Positions 40,673-50,727 of a DNA stretch of 64,000 nucleotides are shown piece after piece; position 1 is the stretch's first letter, and every line of letters begins with the position of its first letter. The notes under the pieces were generated by a model. The model made no database searches, was not told the origin of the DNA, and saw nothing but the letters and a program-made list of their open reading frames with translations. The stretch is from positions 2,046,001-2,110,000 of the forward strand of contig OZ241848.1 of assembly GCA_965202795.1 (NCBI GenBank), written 5' to 3'. Position numbers and translations under genes: made by a program. This DNA is from JACOND01 sp965202795 (lineage in GTDB: Bacteria; Bdellovibrionota; Bdellovibrionia; Bdellovibrionales; UBA1609).

Positions 40673-43600
40673 TTATGGGCGGGAGCTTTGCTGCGGGGGG
40701 GGGGAGGCCGCCTGGCTCTTGCCGGCCGGGGCTCCAGCGGCGGAGACAGCGCCCTCGGCGCTGTCTTTGGCTTCAGAGCGGGCCGGCTGGGTTTTTCCCT
40801 GGCTTTTTCCCTGGCTTTTTTCATGGGCGGCGGCTGTCTGAGCTGCCGGGGCCGGGCGGGAGCTTTCCGCCGCCTTTTCCTTTGAGGCCGCGGCAGCGGG
40901 GCTTTCAGCGGCGGGGCTTTCCTCAGGCGCGCCGCCGAACAGCTCAATGTCATCAAGGTCTTCGTCAGGCTCCTCGCAGACCAGGGTTTTTTTGCGGGCG
41001 CCTTCAAAGCCGGTTCCCGCCGGGATCAGCCGCCCCATAATCACATTCTCTTTGAGGCCAATCAAATCGTCAGAGCGGGACTGGACAGCCGCCTCTGTCA
41101 AAATCCGGGTTGTCTCCTGAAACGAGGCCGCGGAAATCCAGCTCTTTGTGTTCAGAGAGGTTTTTGTGATTCCCAAAAGCAGAGGCTTAAACACAGAGGG
41201 GCGCCCGCCTTCAGCAATAATTTTGGCGTTGGCCTCCTCTATATCAAAAAGGTCATCCTGATCGCCGGGGATATACCTTTTGCTGTCCCCCTCCTCCAAA
41301 ATTTCAGCCTTTCTCAGCATTTGCCGGACAATCACCTCAATATGCTTGTCGTTTATGGCGACCCCCTGAAGGCGGTAGACCTCCTGAACCTCGTCAATCA
41401 AGTAAGCGGCCAGAGCCTTCGGCCCGGAAACCTGAAGAATGTCATGGGGATCGCTCGGCCCGTCCATCAGCGCCTCCCCCTTTCTGATGTATTCCCCCTC
41501 GCGGACAGCAATGTATTTGCCTTTGGGAATCAAATACTCACGCTGCTCGCCCTCCTTTGAGGTCACAAGAACCCGCTGCTTTCCCTTCACATCCTTTCCA
41601 AAGCTGACATAGCCCTCAATCTCAGAGATAATGGCCGCCTCTTTGGGGCGGCGGGCCTCAAACAGCTCCGCCACGCGGGGCAAACCGCCTGTGATGTCTT
41701 TTGTCTTGGCGCTTTCCTTATAAAGCCTGGCGATGATGTCGCCGGCATGGATTTTTTGGCCGTTTGAGACCATCAGCTGGGCGCCTGTTGAAAGCGCGTA
41801 GGAAACCGGGGCCGATCGGCCGGGGAATTTTACAGGCTGCCCCTTTTCATCCGCTATGGAAACCGCGCTTTTTTTGTCAGCCGCTGTTTTCGCCTCGGTA
41901 ATGACCTTTGTTGTAAAGCCTGTGACAGGATCAACCTGCTCAATCAGATTGACGCCTTCCTCAATGTCCTTGAGCTGAACAATCCCTGAGACATCGGCCA
42001 CAATGATATTGGAGTAAGGATCCCATTCGGCAATGACAGCGTCTTTGGGCGCGCGCTCCCCCTCCTTAAAATTCAAAACCGCTCCGTAGATCATCTTAAA
42101 GCGCTCCCTTTCGCGGCCGGTTTCGTCAAGCGTCACAACCTCGCCGCCGCGGTTCATCACTGTGAGCTTTCCGTCCCGGTTTTCCACCGCGCTCACATTT
42201 TCAAATTTTAATTTCCCCGGATAGCGGGCCGTGTGAATGGACTGCTCTACAGACCGGGAGGCTGTTCCGCCCAAGTGAAAAGTTCTCATTGTGAGCTGGG
42301 TCCCCGGCTCGCCAATGGACTGGGCGGCGATAATGCCAACGGCCTCCCCGATATTGACTGTCCGGCCAAGCCCCAGATCCCGTCCGTAGCATTTCACACA
42401 AACCCCTTTTTTAGACCGGCAGGTGATGGAGGAGCGGATTTTTACCTTTTCAATGGCGGCCTGCTCGATTTTTTCGACCGCTTTTTCGTCAATCTCATCG
42501 CCGGCGGAGCATATCAGCTCATCAGAATTTGGATGAACAATGTCCTCAAAAACTGTCCGGCCAAGAAGCCGCTCGCCCAAAGGCTCAATAACCCCGCCGC
42601 TTTCAACCAGCGCCTTAATCTCCATAAAGTCATTGGAGCCGCAGTCTTTTTCCGCCACAATCACATCCTGGGCCACATCCACAAGCTTTCTGGTCAGATA
42701 GCCGGAGTTGGCGGTTTTTAAGGCTGTGTCGGCCAGGCCCTTCCGGGCGCCGTGGGTGGAGATAAAATACTGGAGCACGGTCAGGCCCTCGCGAAAGTTG
42801 GCCGTGATGGGGGTCTCAATGATCTCCCCGCTGGGCTTGGCCATCAAGCCCCGCATGCCCGCCAGCTGGCGGATTTGCGCTGTGGAGCTTCTGGCCCCGG
42901 AGTCCGCCATGATAAAGATGGGGTTGAAGCTGGCCGCCTCAATTTTTTTCCCATCGACATCAAAGGATTCTTTTTCCAGGTATTCCATCATCTCGCCGGC
43001 CACTTTGTCCGCGCAGTGAGTCCATATATCAACGACTTTGTTGTAGCGCTCGCCGTCTGTGATCAGCCCCTCGTCGTATTGGCTTCTGATTTCATCCACC
43101 TGGGCGCGGGCCTCCTGAAGCAGCTGCTCCTTTCTGGAGGGGATCTGCAAGTCATTGATGCCAATGGAGATGCCCGCCTTTGTGGCGTATTTGAAGCCGG
43201 CGGCCATCAGCTTGTCAGCCAGTATGACGGTCTTTTTGCCGCCGCAAAGCCGAAACGTCCGGTCCACCAGCTCAGCCAGCGATTTTTTGTTCATAACCCT
43301 GTTGTAAAGGCTGAAGGGAACCTCTTCAGGAACTATGGAGCTTAAAATGACCCGCCCCACAGACGCGCTCTCCCATTTTCCCCGGATGCGGCATTTGATC
43401 TCCGCCTGAAGGTCCAGGGCCCCCGCCTCATAAGCGTAAATCACCTCCCAAATCGCGCCAAAGGACTTGCCGGACCCCTTGGCGCCGGGGCGGATGCGGG
43501 TCATCCAGTACATTCCCAAAACCACATCCTGCGTGGGGTTGATTATAGGATGGCCGCTGGCCGGGCTGAGGATGTTATTAGTGGACATGATAAGAACTCT

Positions 43601-45067
43601 GGCCTCAGTCTGCGCCTCAATGGAAAGCGGCACATGGACAGCCATCTGGTCGCCGTCAAAATCCGCGTTAAAGGCCGTGCAGACCAGAGGATGCAGCTGG
43701 ATGGCCTTCCCCTCGTGCAAAACCGGCTCAAAAGCCTGAATGCCAAGGCGGTGCAGGGTCGGCGCCCTGTTCAGCATGACAGGATGCTCCTTGACAACCT
43801 CTGAAAGAATGTCCCAGACCTCGTCGGTTTTTTCCTCCACAAGAGCCTTGGCCTGCTTGACGGTGAGCGCCATGCCCCTTTGCTCCAGCTTGTGATAGAT
43901 AAAGGGCTTAAACAGCTCCAGGGCCATGGTTTTTGGCAGGCCGCACTCATGCAGCCGAAGATGAGGCCCCACAACAATCACCGAGCGGCCGGAGTAATCC
44001 ACCCTTTTTCCCAAAAGGTTTGAGCGGAAGCGCCCCTGTTTCCCCTTTAAAATCTCGCTCAAAGATCTGAGCGGCCTTTTGTTGGGGCCGGTGAAAACCT
44101 TTCCGCCGCGGCCGTTGTCCAGAAGGGCGTCTACAGCCTCCTGAAGCATGCGCTTTTCGTTGCGGATGATGATTTCCGGAGCGCTCAGGTCCAAAAGCTT
44201 TTTCAGCCGGTTGTTCCGGTTGATCACGCGGCGGTAAAGATCATTTAAATCCGAGGTCGCAAACCGCCCGCCGTCCAGAGGGACCAGAGGGCGAAGATCT
44301 GGAGGGATTACAGGAAGAGCCTCCAGCATCATCCACTCCGGCCGGTTTGTGGAGTGAAGAAAATCCTCAATCACTTTGATTCTTTTTCTGATTTTTTTGA
44401 TCTGCGCCTCTGAGGGCTTTTTTTTGTCCTCAGGGGATTTGCCGCCGCCCTCAAGGGACTTGCGGAGCTTTTTTGACATAAACTCCAGATCCACAGACTT
44501 GATCAGATCCTTTATGGCGCTGCCGCCAAGATCTGTTTTAAAGTGGGGGCCGTATTCCTCAAGGGCTTTTTGGCATTCCTCCTCTGAAAGCAGCTGGCCT
44601 TTTTTCAGCTTGGTGTCCATGGGATCCATGACCACATGGCGCTCGCAGTAGAGGATTCTCTGGATCTCCTTGACGGACATTCCCAAAAAGGCGCCAATGC
44701 GGCTGGAGGCCGCCCTCAAAAACCAGACATGGGAAACCGGCGAGGCCAGCTCAATGTGCCCCATCCTCTCCCGCCGGACTTTGGATTTGGTTATCTCTGT
44801 GCCGCATTTCTCGCAGACCACCCCGCGAAACTTCATCCCCTTGTATTTGCCGCAAAGGCACTCATAATCCTTTTGGGGGCCAAAAATTTTGCAGCAGAAG
44901 AGGCCGTCTTTTTCCGGCTTGAAGGTTCTGTAATTGATGGTCTCCGGCTTTTTCACCTCCCCGCAGCTCCACTTGCGGATCATCTCCGGAGAGGCGATGG
45001 AGATTTTGATGGACTCCAGCGACAGCGGATCTTTTGGCTTGTCAAAAAAACTTAAAAGGTCTCTCAT
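40673..45067 (-). CDS. rpoC: RNA polymerase subunit beta'
   Basis: 1464 residues (E. coli 1407). ATG after GGAGG. N-terminal zinc site CLCGKYKG..CEKCG; bridge/active site NADFDGDQMAVHVPLS with the three Mg-binding Asp; second zinc cluster CRSKKGVCVKCYG; trigger-loop region ADSGARSSTAQIRQLAGMRGLM. The C-terminus after AGTGFEG has an additional ~95-residue Ala/Pro/Ser/Lys tail (PAESPAAAASKEKAAESS..), low complexity and unlike the catalytic core. Forms the clamp and half of the active centre with RpoB, whose gene is 26 nt upstream. Confidence 0.97.
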   Translation of the reverse strand: MRDLLSFFDKPKDPLSLESIKISIASPEMIRKWSCGEVKKPETINYRTFKPEKDGLFCCKIFGPQKDYECLCGKYKGMKFRGVVCEKCGTEITKSKVRRERMGHIELASPVSHVWFLRAASSRIGAFLGMSVKEIQRILYCERHVVMDPMDTKLKKGQLLSEEECQKALEEYGPHFKTDLGGSAIKDLIKSVDLEFMSKKLRKSLEGGGKSPEDKKKPSEAQIKKIRKRIKVIEDFLHSTNRPEWMMLEALPVIPPDLRPLVPLDGGRFATSDLNDLYRRVINRNNRLKKLLDLSAPEIIIRNEKRMLQEAVDALLDNGRGGKVFTGPNKRPLRSLSEILKGKQGRFRSNLLGKRVDYSGRSVIVVGPHLRLHECGLPKTMALELFKPFIYHKLEQRGMALTVKQAKALVEEKTDEVWDILSEVVKEHPVMLNRAPTLHRLGIQAFEPVLHEGKAIQLHPLVCTAFNADFDGDQMAVHVPLSIEAQTEARVLIMSTNNILSPASGHPIINPTQDVVLGMYWMTRIRPGAKGSGKSFGAIWEVIYAYEAGALDLQAEIKCRIRGKWESASVGRVILSSIVPEEVPFSLYNRVMNKKSLAELVDRTFRLCGGKKTVILADKLMAAGFKYATKAGISIGINDLQIPSRKEQLLQEARAQVDEIRSQYDEGLITDGERYNKVVDIWTHCADKVAGEMMEYLEKESFDVDGKKIEAASFNPIFIMADSGARSSTAQIRQLAGMRGLMAKPSGEIIETPITANFREGLTVLQYFISTHGARKGLADTALKTANSGYLTRKLVDVAQDVIVAEKDCGSNDFMEIKALVESGGVIEPLGERLLGRTVFEDIVHPNSDELICSAGDEIDEKAVEKIEQAAIEKVKIRSSITCRSKKGVCVKCYGRDLGLGRTVNIGEAVGIIAAQSIGEPGTQLTMRTFHLGGTASRSVEQSIHTARYPGKLKFENVSAVENRDGKLTVMNRGGEVVTLDETGRERERFKMIYGAVLNFKEGERAPKDAVIAEWDPYSNIIVADVSGIVQLKDIEEGVNLIEQVDPVTGFTTKVITEAKTAADKKSAVSIADEKGQPVKFPGRSAPVSYALSTGAQLMVSNGQKIHAGDIIARLYKESAKTKDITGGLPRVAELFEARRPKEAAIISEIEGYVSFGKDVKGKQRVLVTSKEGEQREYLIPKGKYIAVREGEYIRKGEALMDGPSDPHDILQVSGPKALAAYLIDEVQEVYRLQGVAINDKHIEVIVRQMLRKAEILEEGDSKRYIPGDQDDLFDIEEANAKIIAEGGRPSVFKPLLLGITKTSLNTKSWISAASFQETTRILTEAAVQSRSDDLIGLKENVIMGRLIPAGTGFEGARKKTLVCEEPDEDLDDIELFGGAPEESPAAESPAAAASKEKAAESSRPAPAAQTAAAHEKSQGKSQGKTQPARSEAKDSAEGAVSAAGAPAGKSQAASPPPQQSSRP

Positions 45068-45093
45068 AATTTATCCTCCCAAACAGGCCATGC

Positions 45094-48000
45094 CTAATTA
45101 TCCGCGTCATCGCTTTCCGCCTCCTGGGCGGCTTCAGTCAAAACATCAGACTCCCTCATCTCAACATTCAGGCCTAAGCTTTTCATTTCATTGACCAGCA
45201 CATTAAAGGACTCCGGGATGCCCGGCTCAAGTATGTTCTCCCCTTTGACAATGCTCTCATACATTCTGGTCCGGCCCGCCACATCATCGGACTTGACGGT
45301 CAAAAACTCCTGCAGGCAGTAGGCCGCGCCGTAAGCCTCAATGGCCCAGACCTCCATCTCTCCCAGCCGCTGGCCTCCAAACTGAGACTTTCCGCCCAAA
45401 GGCTGCTGCGAGACCAGAGAGTAAGGCCCAATTGAGCGGGAGTGAATCTTCTCCTCCACCAGGTGATGCAGCTTCATCATATACATGACCCCCACGGTCA
45501 CGGGCATTTCAAAAGGCTCGCCGGTAAGCCCGTCAAACAAAAGGGCCTGTCCGGTCTCCGAAACCCCGGCCCGGCTCAAAAAGCTCTTTAAATCTGTCTC
45601 TTTCGCGCCGTCAAAAACAGGGCTGGCCACATGAATGCCGTCTTTGGCCCCCTCTATCAGTTTTTTGAGCGAGGGGGCGTCCGCGCTGTCAATCGCGCGG
45701 GATATCCCCTCATCCCCGCCGTAAGCCTGTTTCAGAGCCTTCCGCGCCGCCTCCTCCTTAAAGCTCTCAATGTGGCTTTGCAGCTGCCGGCCCAGGCTGT
45801 AGGCCGCCCATCCCAGGTGTGTCTCCAGTATCTGGCCAATATTCATCCGGGAGGGAACCCCAAGGGGGTTTAAGACCATGTCAACCGGAGTCCCGTCAGC
45901 CATATAAGGCATGTCCTCCTCAGGAAGAACTTTGGAGATAACGCCTTTGTTTCCATGGCGGCCCGCAAACTTGTCCCCAACCTGAACCTTGCGCTGGACA
46001 GCCACATAGACCTTGATCATTTTCACAACTCCGGGAAGCAGCTCGTCGCCGGCGGAGAGCCGCTCTGAGCGCTCCTGATAAACGGCCTCCAGCTCGTCAA
46101 TGCGGCTTCGGGCGCCGTCAATAATTTCCGTTATTTTTTGAGAGGCGAATTCGTCCACAAGAGGGATATAGGCCAAAAGCTCAAAGGGGATTTTTTTCAG
46201 GCTCCTCTCTGTGATTTTCTGCCCTTTGGCCAAAAGCTCCTCCGCGCCGTCATCGCTCAAAAGAATGTCGGATGTTTTTTTTCCGGCAAGAATCTCCTTG
46301 ACAGCGTCCAAGCCGTTGTTTTTGACGGCGTTTTTTTGTATCTCAAGGCTGCTTTTCAGCTTTTCTTTTTTCTCCTCAATGATTTTTTCCAGGCGGGCGC
46401 TTTTTTCAACCCCCTCGCGGCTGTAAATCTGGGTGTCAATCACGGTCCCTGAAACCCCTGTGGGAACCCGGAGCGAGGTGTCTTTGACCTCCCCGGCCTT
46501 TTCGCCAAAGATGGCCAAAACCAGCTTTTTTTCCGGGGAGAGCTGTGTTTCCGCCTTGGGGGTGATTTTGCCGGCCAGAATGTCCCCCGCGCGGACCTTG
46601 GCTCCGATTCGGATGATTCCAGACGAATCAAGGTCTTTCAGCGCCTCGTCGCCCGCGTTGGGGATGTCGTCTGTGATTTCCTCGCGCCCCAGCTTTGTGT
46701 CTCTGGCAAGGCATTCAAAAACCTCCACATGAATGGATGTGTAGATATCCTCCTTGATCAGCTTTTCAGAAATCAAAATTGAGTCCTCAAAATTGTAGCC
46801 GGCCCAGGGCATAAAGGCCGCGACAATGTTTCTCCCCAGGGCCAGCTCGCCGCTTTCCATGGAAAGGCCGTCGGCAATGATGTCGCCTTTTCGGACCCTG
46901 TCGCCTCGCCTCACTATGGGCTTTTGGTTAAAACAGGTGTTTTGGTTTGTTCTCTGATATTTGATCAGATCATAAATGTCGGCGCTGGCGCCGAGCCTTC
47001 CTCTTTTGCCAATGCGGCGGACCACAATGCGGGAGGCGTCCAGATCTTCCACAAGGCCATCATGCCGGCAGACCGCGCTGTTTCCGGAATCTCTGGCCAC
47101 AACCCGCTCTATGCCTGTCCCAACCAGAGGCGCCTTGGCCCTCGCCAGAGGAACCGCCTGCCTCTGCATGTTGGATCCCATCAGCGCGCGGTTGGCGTCA
47201 TCGTGCTCCAAAAACGGAACAAGGGAGGCTGCAACTGAAACCAGCTGCCCCGGAGAGACATCCATCAGCTCAACCTGCTTTTTTTTGACTGTCTTGTACT
47301 CGCCGCTGACGCGGGCGGTCAGAAATCTGTCTTTCGTGAATTTTTCAAAGTCAGTTCTGGCCTGGGCGATGGGCTTGGCCTGCTCATCCAGGGCGGAGTA
47401 ATATTTGATGAGGCTCCCGGAGCTTGGCTTGATCTCCGCTTTGAGGCCGGCTTTTTCGAGCGCGGCTTTGATTTTTTCCGCCTCCTCCTTTGAGGCCTCA
47501 GGCTTGATTATCTGAGGGGATTTTTTTTTGGCGCCGGCTTTTTCAGAGGCTTTTTTCGGCGAAATCCCAAGGCTCTCAAGAGCTTGCCGGATCGTTTCTT
47601 TTTTTCCCGCCCCGGCGGCGCCTAAAGAAATGTCAAAGGCCTCCTTCAGCCTCCGGTAAGGGGTTTCAATAAAGCCGTATTCATTGACTCTGGCATAAGC
47701 GGCGAGCGAGACAATCAGCCCGATGTTGGGGCCTTCGGGAGTTTCGATGGGGCAGATTCTGCCGTAGTGTGTGGGATGGACATCCCGAACCTCAAAGCCG
47801 GCCCGCTCTCTGGTCAGCCCGCCCGGCCCGAAAGCCGAAAGCCGCCTCTTGTGAGTGATTTCCGCCAGAGGGTTGGTCTGATCCATAAACTGGGACAGCT
47901 GGCTGGAGCCAAAAAACTCCTTGACCGCCGCGCCGACGGATTTGGCGTTGATCAAATCGTGGGGCATCATGGTTTCCGTGTCCTGAAGGCTCATTCTTTC

Positions 48001-49689
48001 GCGGATCAGCCTCTCCATGCGGACCAGCCCGATGCGGTATTGGTTTTCCAGCAGCTCCCCCACAGAGCGGACCCGCCGGTTTCCCAGGTGGTCAATGTCA
48101 TCCACTTTTCCCTTGCCGTTTTTTAGATCCACAAGATGGCGGACAGTTCTCAAAATGTCTTTTTTGGTCAAAACGCCGCAGTCATCAGAAATATCCCTCC
48201 ACTGGAAGCGGTGGTTGATTTTTACCCGGCCGACAGGGCCGAGGTCATAAGACGAGAGATCAAAAAAGAGGGTTTTCATGTAATGCTCCGCCGCCTCAAC
48301 AGTGGGAGGCTCGCCTGGGCGCATCCTTTTGTAGATGTCTGTCAGGGCCTCCTCTCTGGTCCGAATGTCCTCGGCGCGAAGAGTCTCCGATATATAGGGG
48401 CCGGAGACCAGGCTGTCGAAAAAAATCATGCGGAACCGCCTGATCCCCTCTTTTGCGGCTGCCTGCATCGCATCGCCGCTGAGCTTGCTGTTGGATTCCA
48501 AAATGATTTCGCCTGTTGAGGGGCTGAAAACCGGGCCGGCTGTGACAGCCTGATCCAGAGCCTCCTCCTTGATCTCCATTTCCTTTATGCCGGCCAGCCT
48601 GACTTTTTTTATCAGGGATCGGGTGACCCGGCGGCCCGCCCGGCCCAAAATTTTGCCTGCGGCCCGCCTGATTTCCGCTTTGGCGCCGGCTGTTTCAAGC
48701 GCGGATTTGATTTTTTCCGCCTCCTCTTTGGAGGCCCCGGTTTTTATGGGATGGGGGGCGTCCTCTAAAATCATCTGGGCCGCTTCGCTTTCAAGCCCCG
48801 CTGCCTCCCGGAGAGCCGCCCGCGCGGCCTTCAGATCAGGCCCGGCTGCAGCCAAAACAATATCAAAGCCGCGGGTGTCGCGGATATCTGAATCCAGCCT
48901 CTGGCCCTCCATGTTTTCAATGTCAAAGGAGCGGAAAATCCGGCCGGCTTTGTCAATGCGGACAGTGTCTATGTGATGAAACAGCTCCAAAATCTGATCA
49001 GCCGAAAAGCCCAGGGCTTTTAGAAAAATCGTTGCGGGGAATTTTCGCTTGCGGTCAATTCTGGCATTTAAAATGTCCTTTTGATCAAACTCAAAGTCCA
49101 GCCAGGAGCCGCGGTAGGGGATAACCCGCGCGTTATAAAGGAATTTGCCGCTGACGCTCCCGCGGCCGCTGTCATGATCAAAGAAAACCCCGGGGGACCG
49201 GTGGAGCTGGGAGACCACAACCCTTTCCACGCCGTTAATGATAAAGGAGGCATGGCCTGTCATCAGGGGGATATCGCTCAGGTAGACTTCCTGCTCCTTT
49301 ACATCCCGAATGATTTTCTCCTCCCCATCCTCTTTGACCGGCTCAAAAATAATCAGCCGGAGCGTGACTCTGAGGGGGGCGGCGTAAGTCATCCCCCTTT
49401 GAAGGCACTCCTGCGCCTCATATTTTGGATGGGAGAGGGTGTATTTTACAAACTCCAGGCTGACATCCCGGTTGTAGCTGAAAATGGGGAAGACCGACTT
49501 GAAGACTCCCTGAAGCCCCGCGCTTCGCCTTTCCTCCGGGGGAACATTCTTTTGGAGGAAGCTTTTGTATGAGGACAGCTGAAGGCCGATAAGATTGGGG
49601 ATCTCCAAAGAGGTCTTCATGGAGCCGAAGCTCCTGCGAAGCCGCAGGTGGGAGCCTGTAAGGGAGTTTTTTTTCACAAAATTGCTCAT
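45094..49689 (-). CDS. rpoB: RNA polymerase subunit beta, with two L7/L12-CTD-like insertions
   Basis: 1531 residues, nearly 190 longer than E. coli. Normal core features: SQLHRSPGVFFDHD, FFGSSQLSQFMDQTNPLAEITHKRRLSA (rifampicin region, sensitive-type), HYGRICPIETPEGPNIGLI, GYNFEDSILISE, GRHGNKGVIS, and KLHHLVEEKIHSRSIGPYSL. Two extra blocks (residues 275-343 and 685-754) resemble the C-terminal domain of L7/L12. The first lies in the beta-lobe region before GRRVTRSLIKK; the second interrupts the segment between ETPYRR and IKYYSALDE. Both keep flanking RpoB sequence intact, so they are domain insertions, not frameshifts. No Shine-Dalgarno is obvious at the start. Confidence 0.97.
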   Translation of the reverse strand: MSNFVKKNSLTGSHLRLRRSFGSMKTSLEIPNLIGLQLSSYKSFLQKNVPPEERRSAGLQGVFKSVFPIFSYNRDVSLEFVKYTLSHPKYEAQECLQRGMTYAAPLRVTLRLIIFEPVKEDGEEKIIRDVKEQEVYLSDIPLMTGHASFIINGVERVVVSQLHRSPGVFFDHDSGRGSVSGKFLYNARVIPYRGSWLDFEFDQKDILNARIDRKRKFPATIFLKALGFSADQILELFHHIDTVRIDKAGRIFRSFDIENMEGQRLDSDIRDTRGFDIVLAAAGPDLKAARAALREAAGLESEAAQMILEDAPHPIKTGASKEEAEKIKSALETAGAKAEIRRAAGKILGRAGRRVTRSLIKKVRLAGIKEMEIKEEALDQAVTAGPVFSPSTGEIILESNSKLSGDAMQAAAKEGIRRFRMIFFDSLVSGPYISETLRAEDIRTREEALTDIYKRMRPGEPPTVEAAEHYMKTLFFDLSSYDLGPVGRVKINHRFQWRDISDDCGVLTKKDILRTVRHLVDLKNGKGKVDDIDHLGNRRVRSVGELLENQYRIGLVRMERLIRERMSLQDTETMMPHDLINAKSVGAAVKEFFGSSQLSQFMDQTNPLAEITHKRRLSAFGPGGLTRERAGFEVRDVHPTHYGRICPIETPEGPNIGLIVSLAAYARVNEYGFIETPYRRLKEAFDISLGAAGAGKKETIRQALESLGISPKKASEKAGAKKKSPQIIKPEASKEEAEKIKAALEKAGLKAEIKPSSGSLIKYYSALDEQAKPIAQARTDFEKFTKDRFLTARVSGEYKTVKKKQVELMDVSPGQLVSVAASLVPFLEHDDANRALMGSNMQRQAVPLARAKAPLVGTGIERVVARDSGNSAVCRHDGLVEDLDASRIVVRRIGKRGRLGASADIYDLIKYQRTNQNTCFNQKPIVRRGDRVRKGDIIADGLSMESGELALGRNIVAAFMPWAGYNFEDSILISEKLIKEDIYTSIHVEVFECLARDTKLGREEITDDIPNAGDEALKDLDSSGIIRIGAKVRAGDILAGKITPKAETQLSPEKKLVLAIFGEKAGEVKDTSLRVPTGVSGTVIDTQIYSREGVEKSARLEKIIEEKKEKLKSSLEIQKNAVKNNGLDAVKEILAGKKTSDILLSDDGAEELLAKGQKITERSLKKIPFELLAYIPLVDEFASQKITEIIDGARSRIDELEAVYQERSERLSAGDELLPGVVKMIKVYVAVQRKVQVGDKFAGRHGNKGVISKVLPEEDMPYMADGTPVDMVLNPLGVPSRMNIGQILETHLGWAAYSLGRQLQSHIESFKEEAARKALKQAYGGDEGISRAIDSADAPSLKKLIEGAKDGIHVASPVFDGAKETDLKSFLSRAGVSETGQALLFDGLTGEPFEMPVTVGVMYMMKLHHLVEEKIHSRSIGPYSLVSQQPLGGKSQFGGQRLGEMEVWAIEAYGAAYCLQEFLTVKSDDVAGRTRMYESIVKGENILEPGIPESFNVLVNEMKSLGLNVEMRESDVLTEAAQEAESDDADN
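47428..47637 (-). other. L7/L12-CTD-like insertion B in RpoB
   Basis: Residues 685-754: begins FDISLGAAGAGKKET, ends PEASKEEAEKIKAALEKAGLKAEIK. The last 25 residues are almost the same as the L7/L12 C-terminus (SKEEAGKIKAALEKAG). The middle is shorter and Lys-rich, so it is more decayed than insertion A. Confidence 0.75.
48661..48867 (-). other. L7/L12-CTD-like insertion A in RpoB
   Basis: Residues 275-343 align without gaps to the 67-residue C-terminal domain of the RplL encoded at 49853-50245; by hand count 32 of 67 positions are identical (e.g. IKTGASKEEAEKIKSALE versus VKTGVSKEEAGKIKAALE). Confidence 0.85.
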
Positions 49690-49852
49690 AGATTATTTAA
49701 GGCCGCTCCGCGGCCAGCCGCAGGGCGCCTGGCCGGCTTTGCCGGCGCGGGCTAAATCAAACCAGCCGCAATTGCTGAAAGCAAGTCTTTTTATCACTCG
49801 CCCGCTTTAACCCTTCTGGACAGCGGCGCGGCCTCAAAATTCAAACATGCGC

Positions 49853-50245
49853 TTATTTGACTTCCACGGCGGCCCCGGCTTTTTCAAGGGCAGCCTTGAT
49901 TTTGCCGGCTTCCTCTTTGGAAACCCCTGTTTTTACCGGCTTCGGCGCGCTTTCCACAAGGTCTTTGGCCTCTTTCAGCCCCAGTCCGGTCAAAGCCCGG
50001 ACTTCTTTGATTACAGCGATTTTGTTTGAGCCCATGCTGGCCAGAGTCACATCAAACTCTGTTTTTTCCTCCGCGGCCTCCGCTGCGGCCCCGGGAGCTG
50101 CGGCGGCGGCAGCCGGCGCGGCGGCTGAGACCCCCCATTTATCCTCCAAATCCTTGATCAAGGCTGTCAGCTCGATCACTGGCATGTTTGAGAGAAAGTC
50201 TGTCACTTTTTCTTTGGTTATGTCCTGTTTTGCCGGTTCTGCCAT
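49853..50245 (-). CDS. rplL: 50S ribosomal protein L7/L12
   Basis: 130 residues. N-terminal dimerisation domain VTDFLSNMPVIELTALIKDLEDKWGV, Ala-rich hinge, and C-terminal factor-binding domain FDVTLASMGSNKIAVIKEVR..GLGLKEAKDLVESAPKPVKTGVSKEEA. Forms the stalk that recruits translation GTPases. Good Shine-Dalgarno GGAGG. It leads an rplL-rpoB-rpoC unit with its own promoter, because rplJ, normally adjacent, is 8.2 kb away. Confidence 0.97.
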   Translation of the reverse strand: MAEPAKQDITKEKVTDFLSNMPVIELTALIKDLEDKWGVSAAAPAAAAAAPGAAAEAAEEKTEFDVTLASMGSNKIAVIKEVRALTGLGLKEAKDLVESAPKPVKTGVSKEEAGKIKAALEKAGAAVEVK

Positions 50246-50637
50246 AACTGCCTCCCTGTGGCTGGTTTATTTGCTTTAGAGGTTTGAGCGCCTCCCGCTC
50301 TAAGCCCCGCCGGGATTCTGGCAGGCCATCTGGGCCTGCAAGGCTCCCGCCCCGGGCTGTTATCCTCATCCGTAATTTCCCCTGCGCCCCTGCGCATCCC
50401 TGTGTCCCTGTGTACCCCTGTGTCCTATGTATCCCTGCTCCCCTGTTTTTTTTCTGTTTTTTCCCGCTGCCCGGCTGCCCCTCCCCGCTGCGGCTGCCGA
50501 AGGCCTTTTTCCATGCCCCGTTTTTGCTGCCCGCCGCCGCCGCTGCTGCTCTCCCGGCCTGCCGCCTTATGCTGCTGCCGGGGGCCGCGGCCTTTCGGGG
50601 GGGCTTTCCGCCCCCTGGATATTTCCCATAAAGCCCT
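50246..50637. other. rplL leader region, no gene seen
   Basis: About 390 bp between the promoter at 50638-50666 and rplL. It includes CCTGTGT-type tandem repeats (50385-50440: CCCCTGCGCATCCCTGTGTCC..). A long transcribed leader is implied, where L10-L7/L12 autoregulation could act; I do not see a clear L10-binding fold. Confidence 0.4.
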
Positions 50638-50666
50638 TTTTTATGGAAAGGAAAACAGCAAGTCAA
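50638..50666 (-). promoter_or_regulatory. Promoter for rplL-rpoB-rpoC
   Basis: Minus strand TTGACT (50661-50666), 17-bp spacer, TAAAAA (50638-50643), preceded by a T-rich UP-like stretch on the upstream side. It is the only good sigma70 match between rplL and the divergent LbH-5 gene. Confidence 0.6.
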
Positions 50667-50727
50667 CAAAAAAATCAAAAAAATTTAAAAAAAATCCAGC
50701 CCATCCCTGCAAAAGGCCCCTTTAAGC

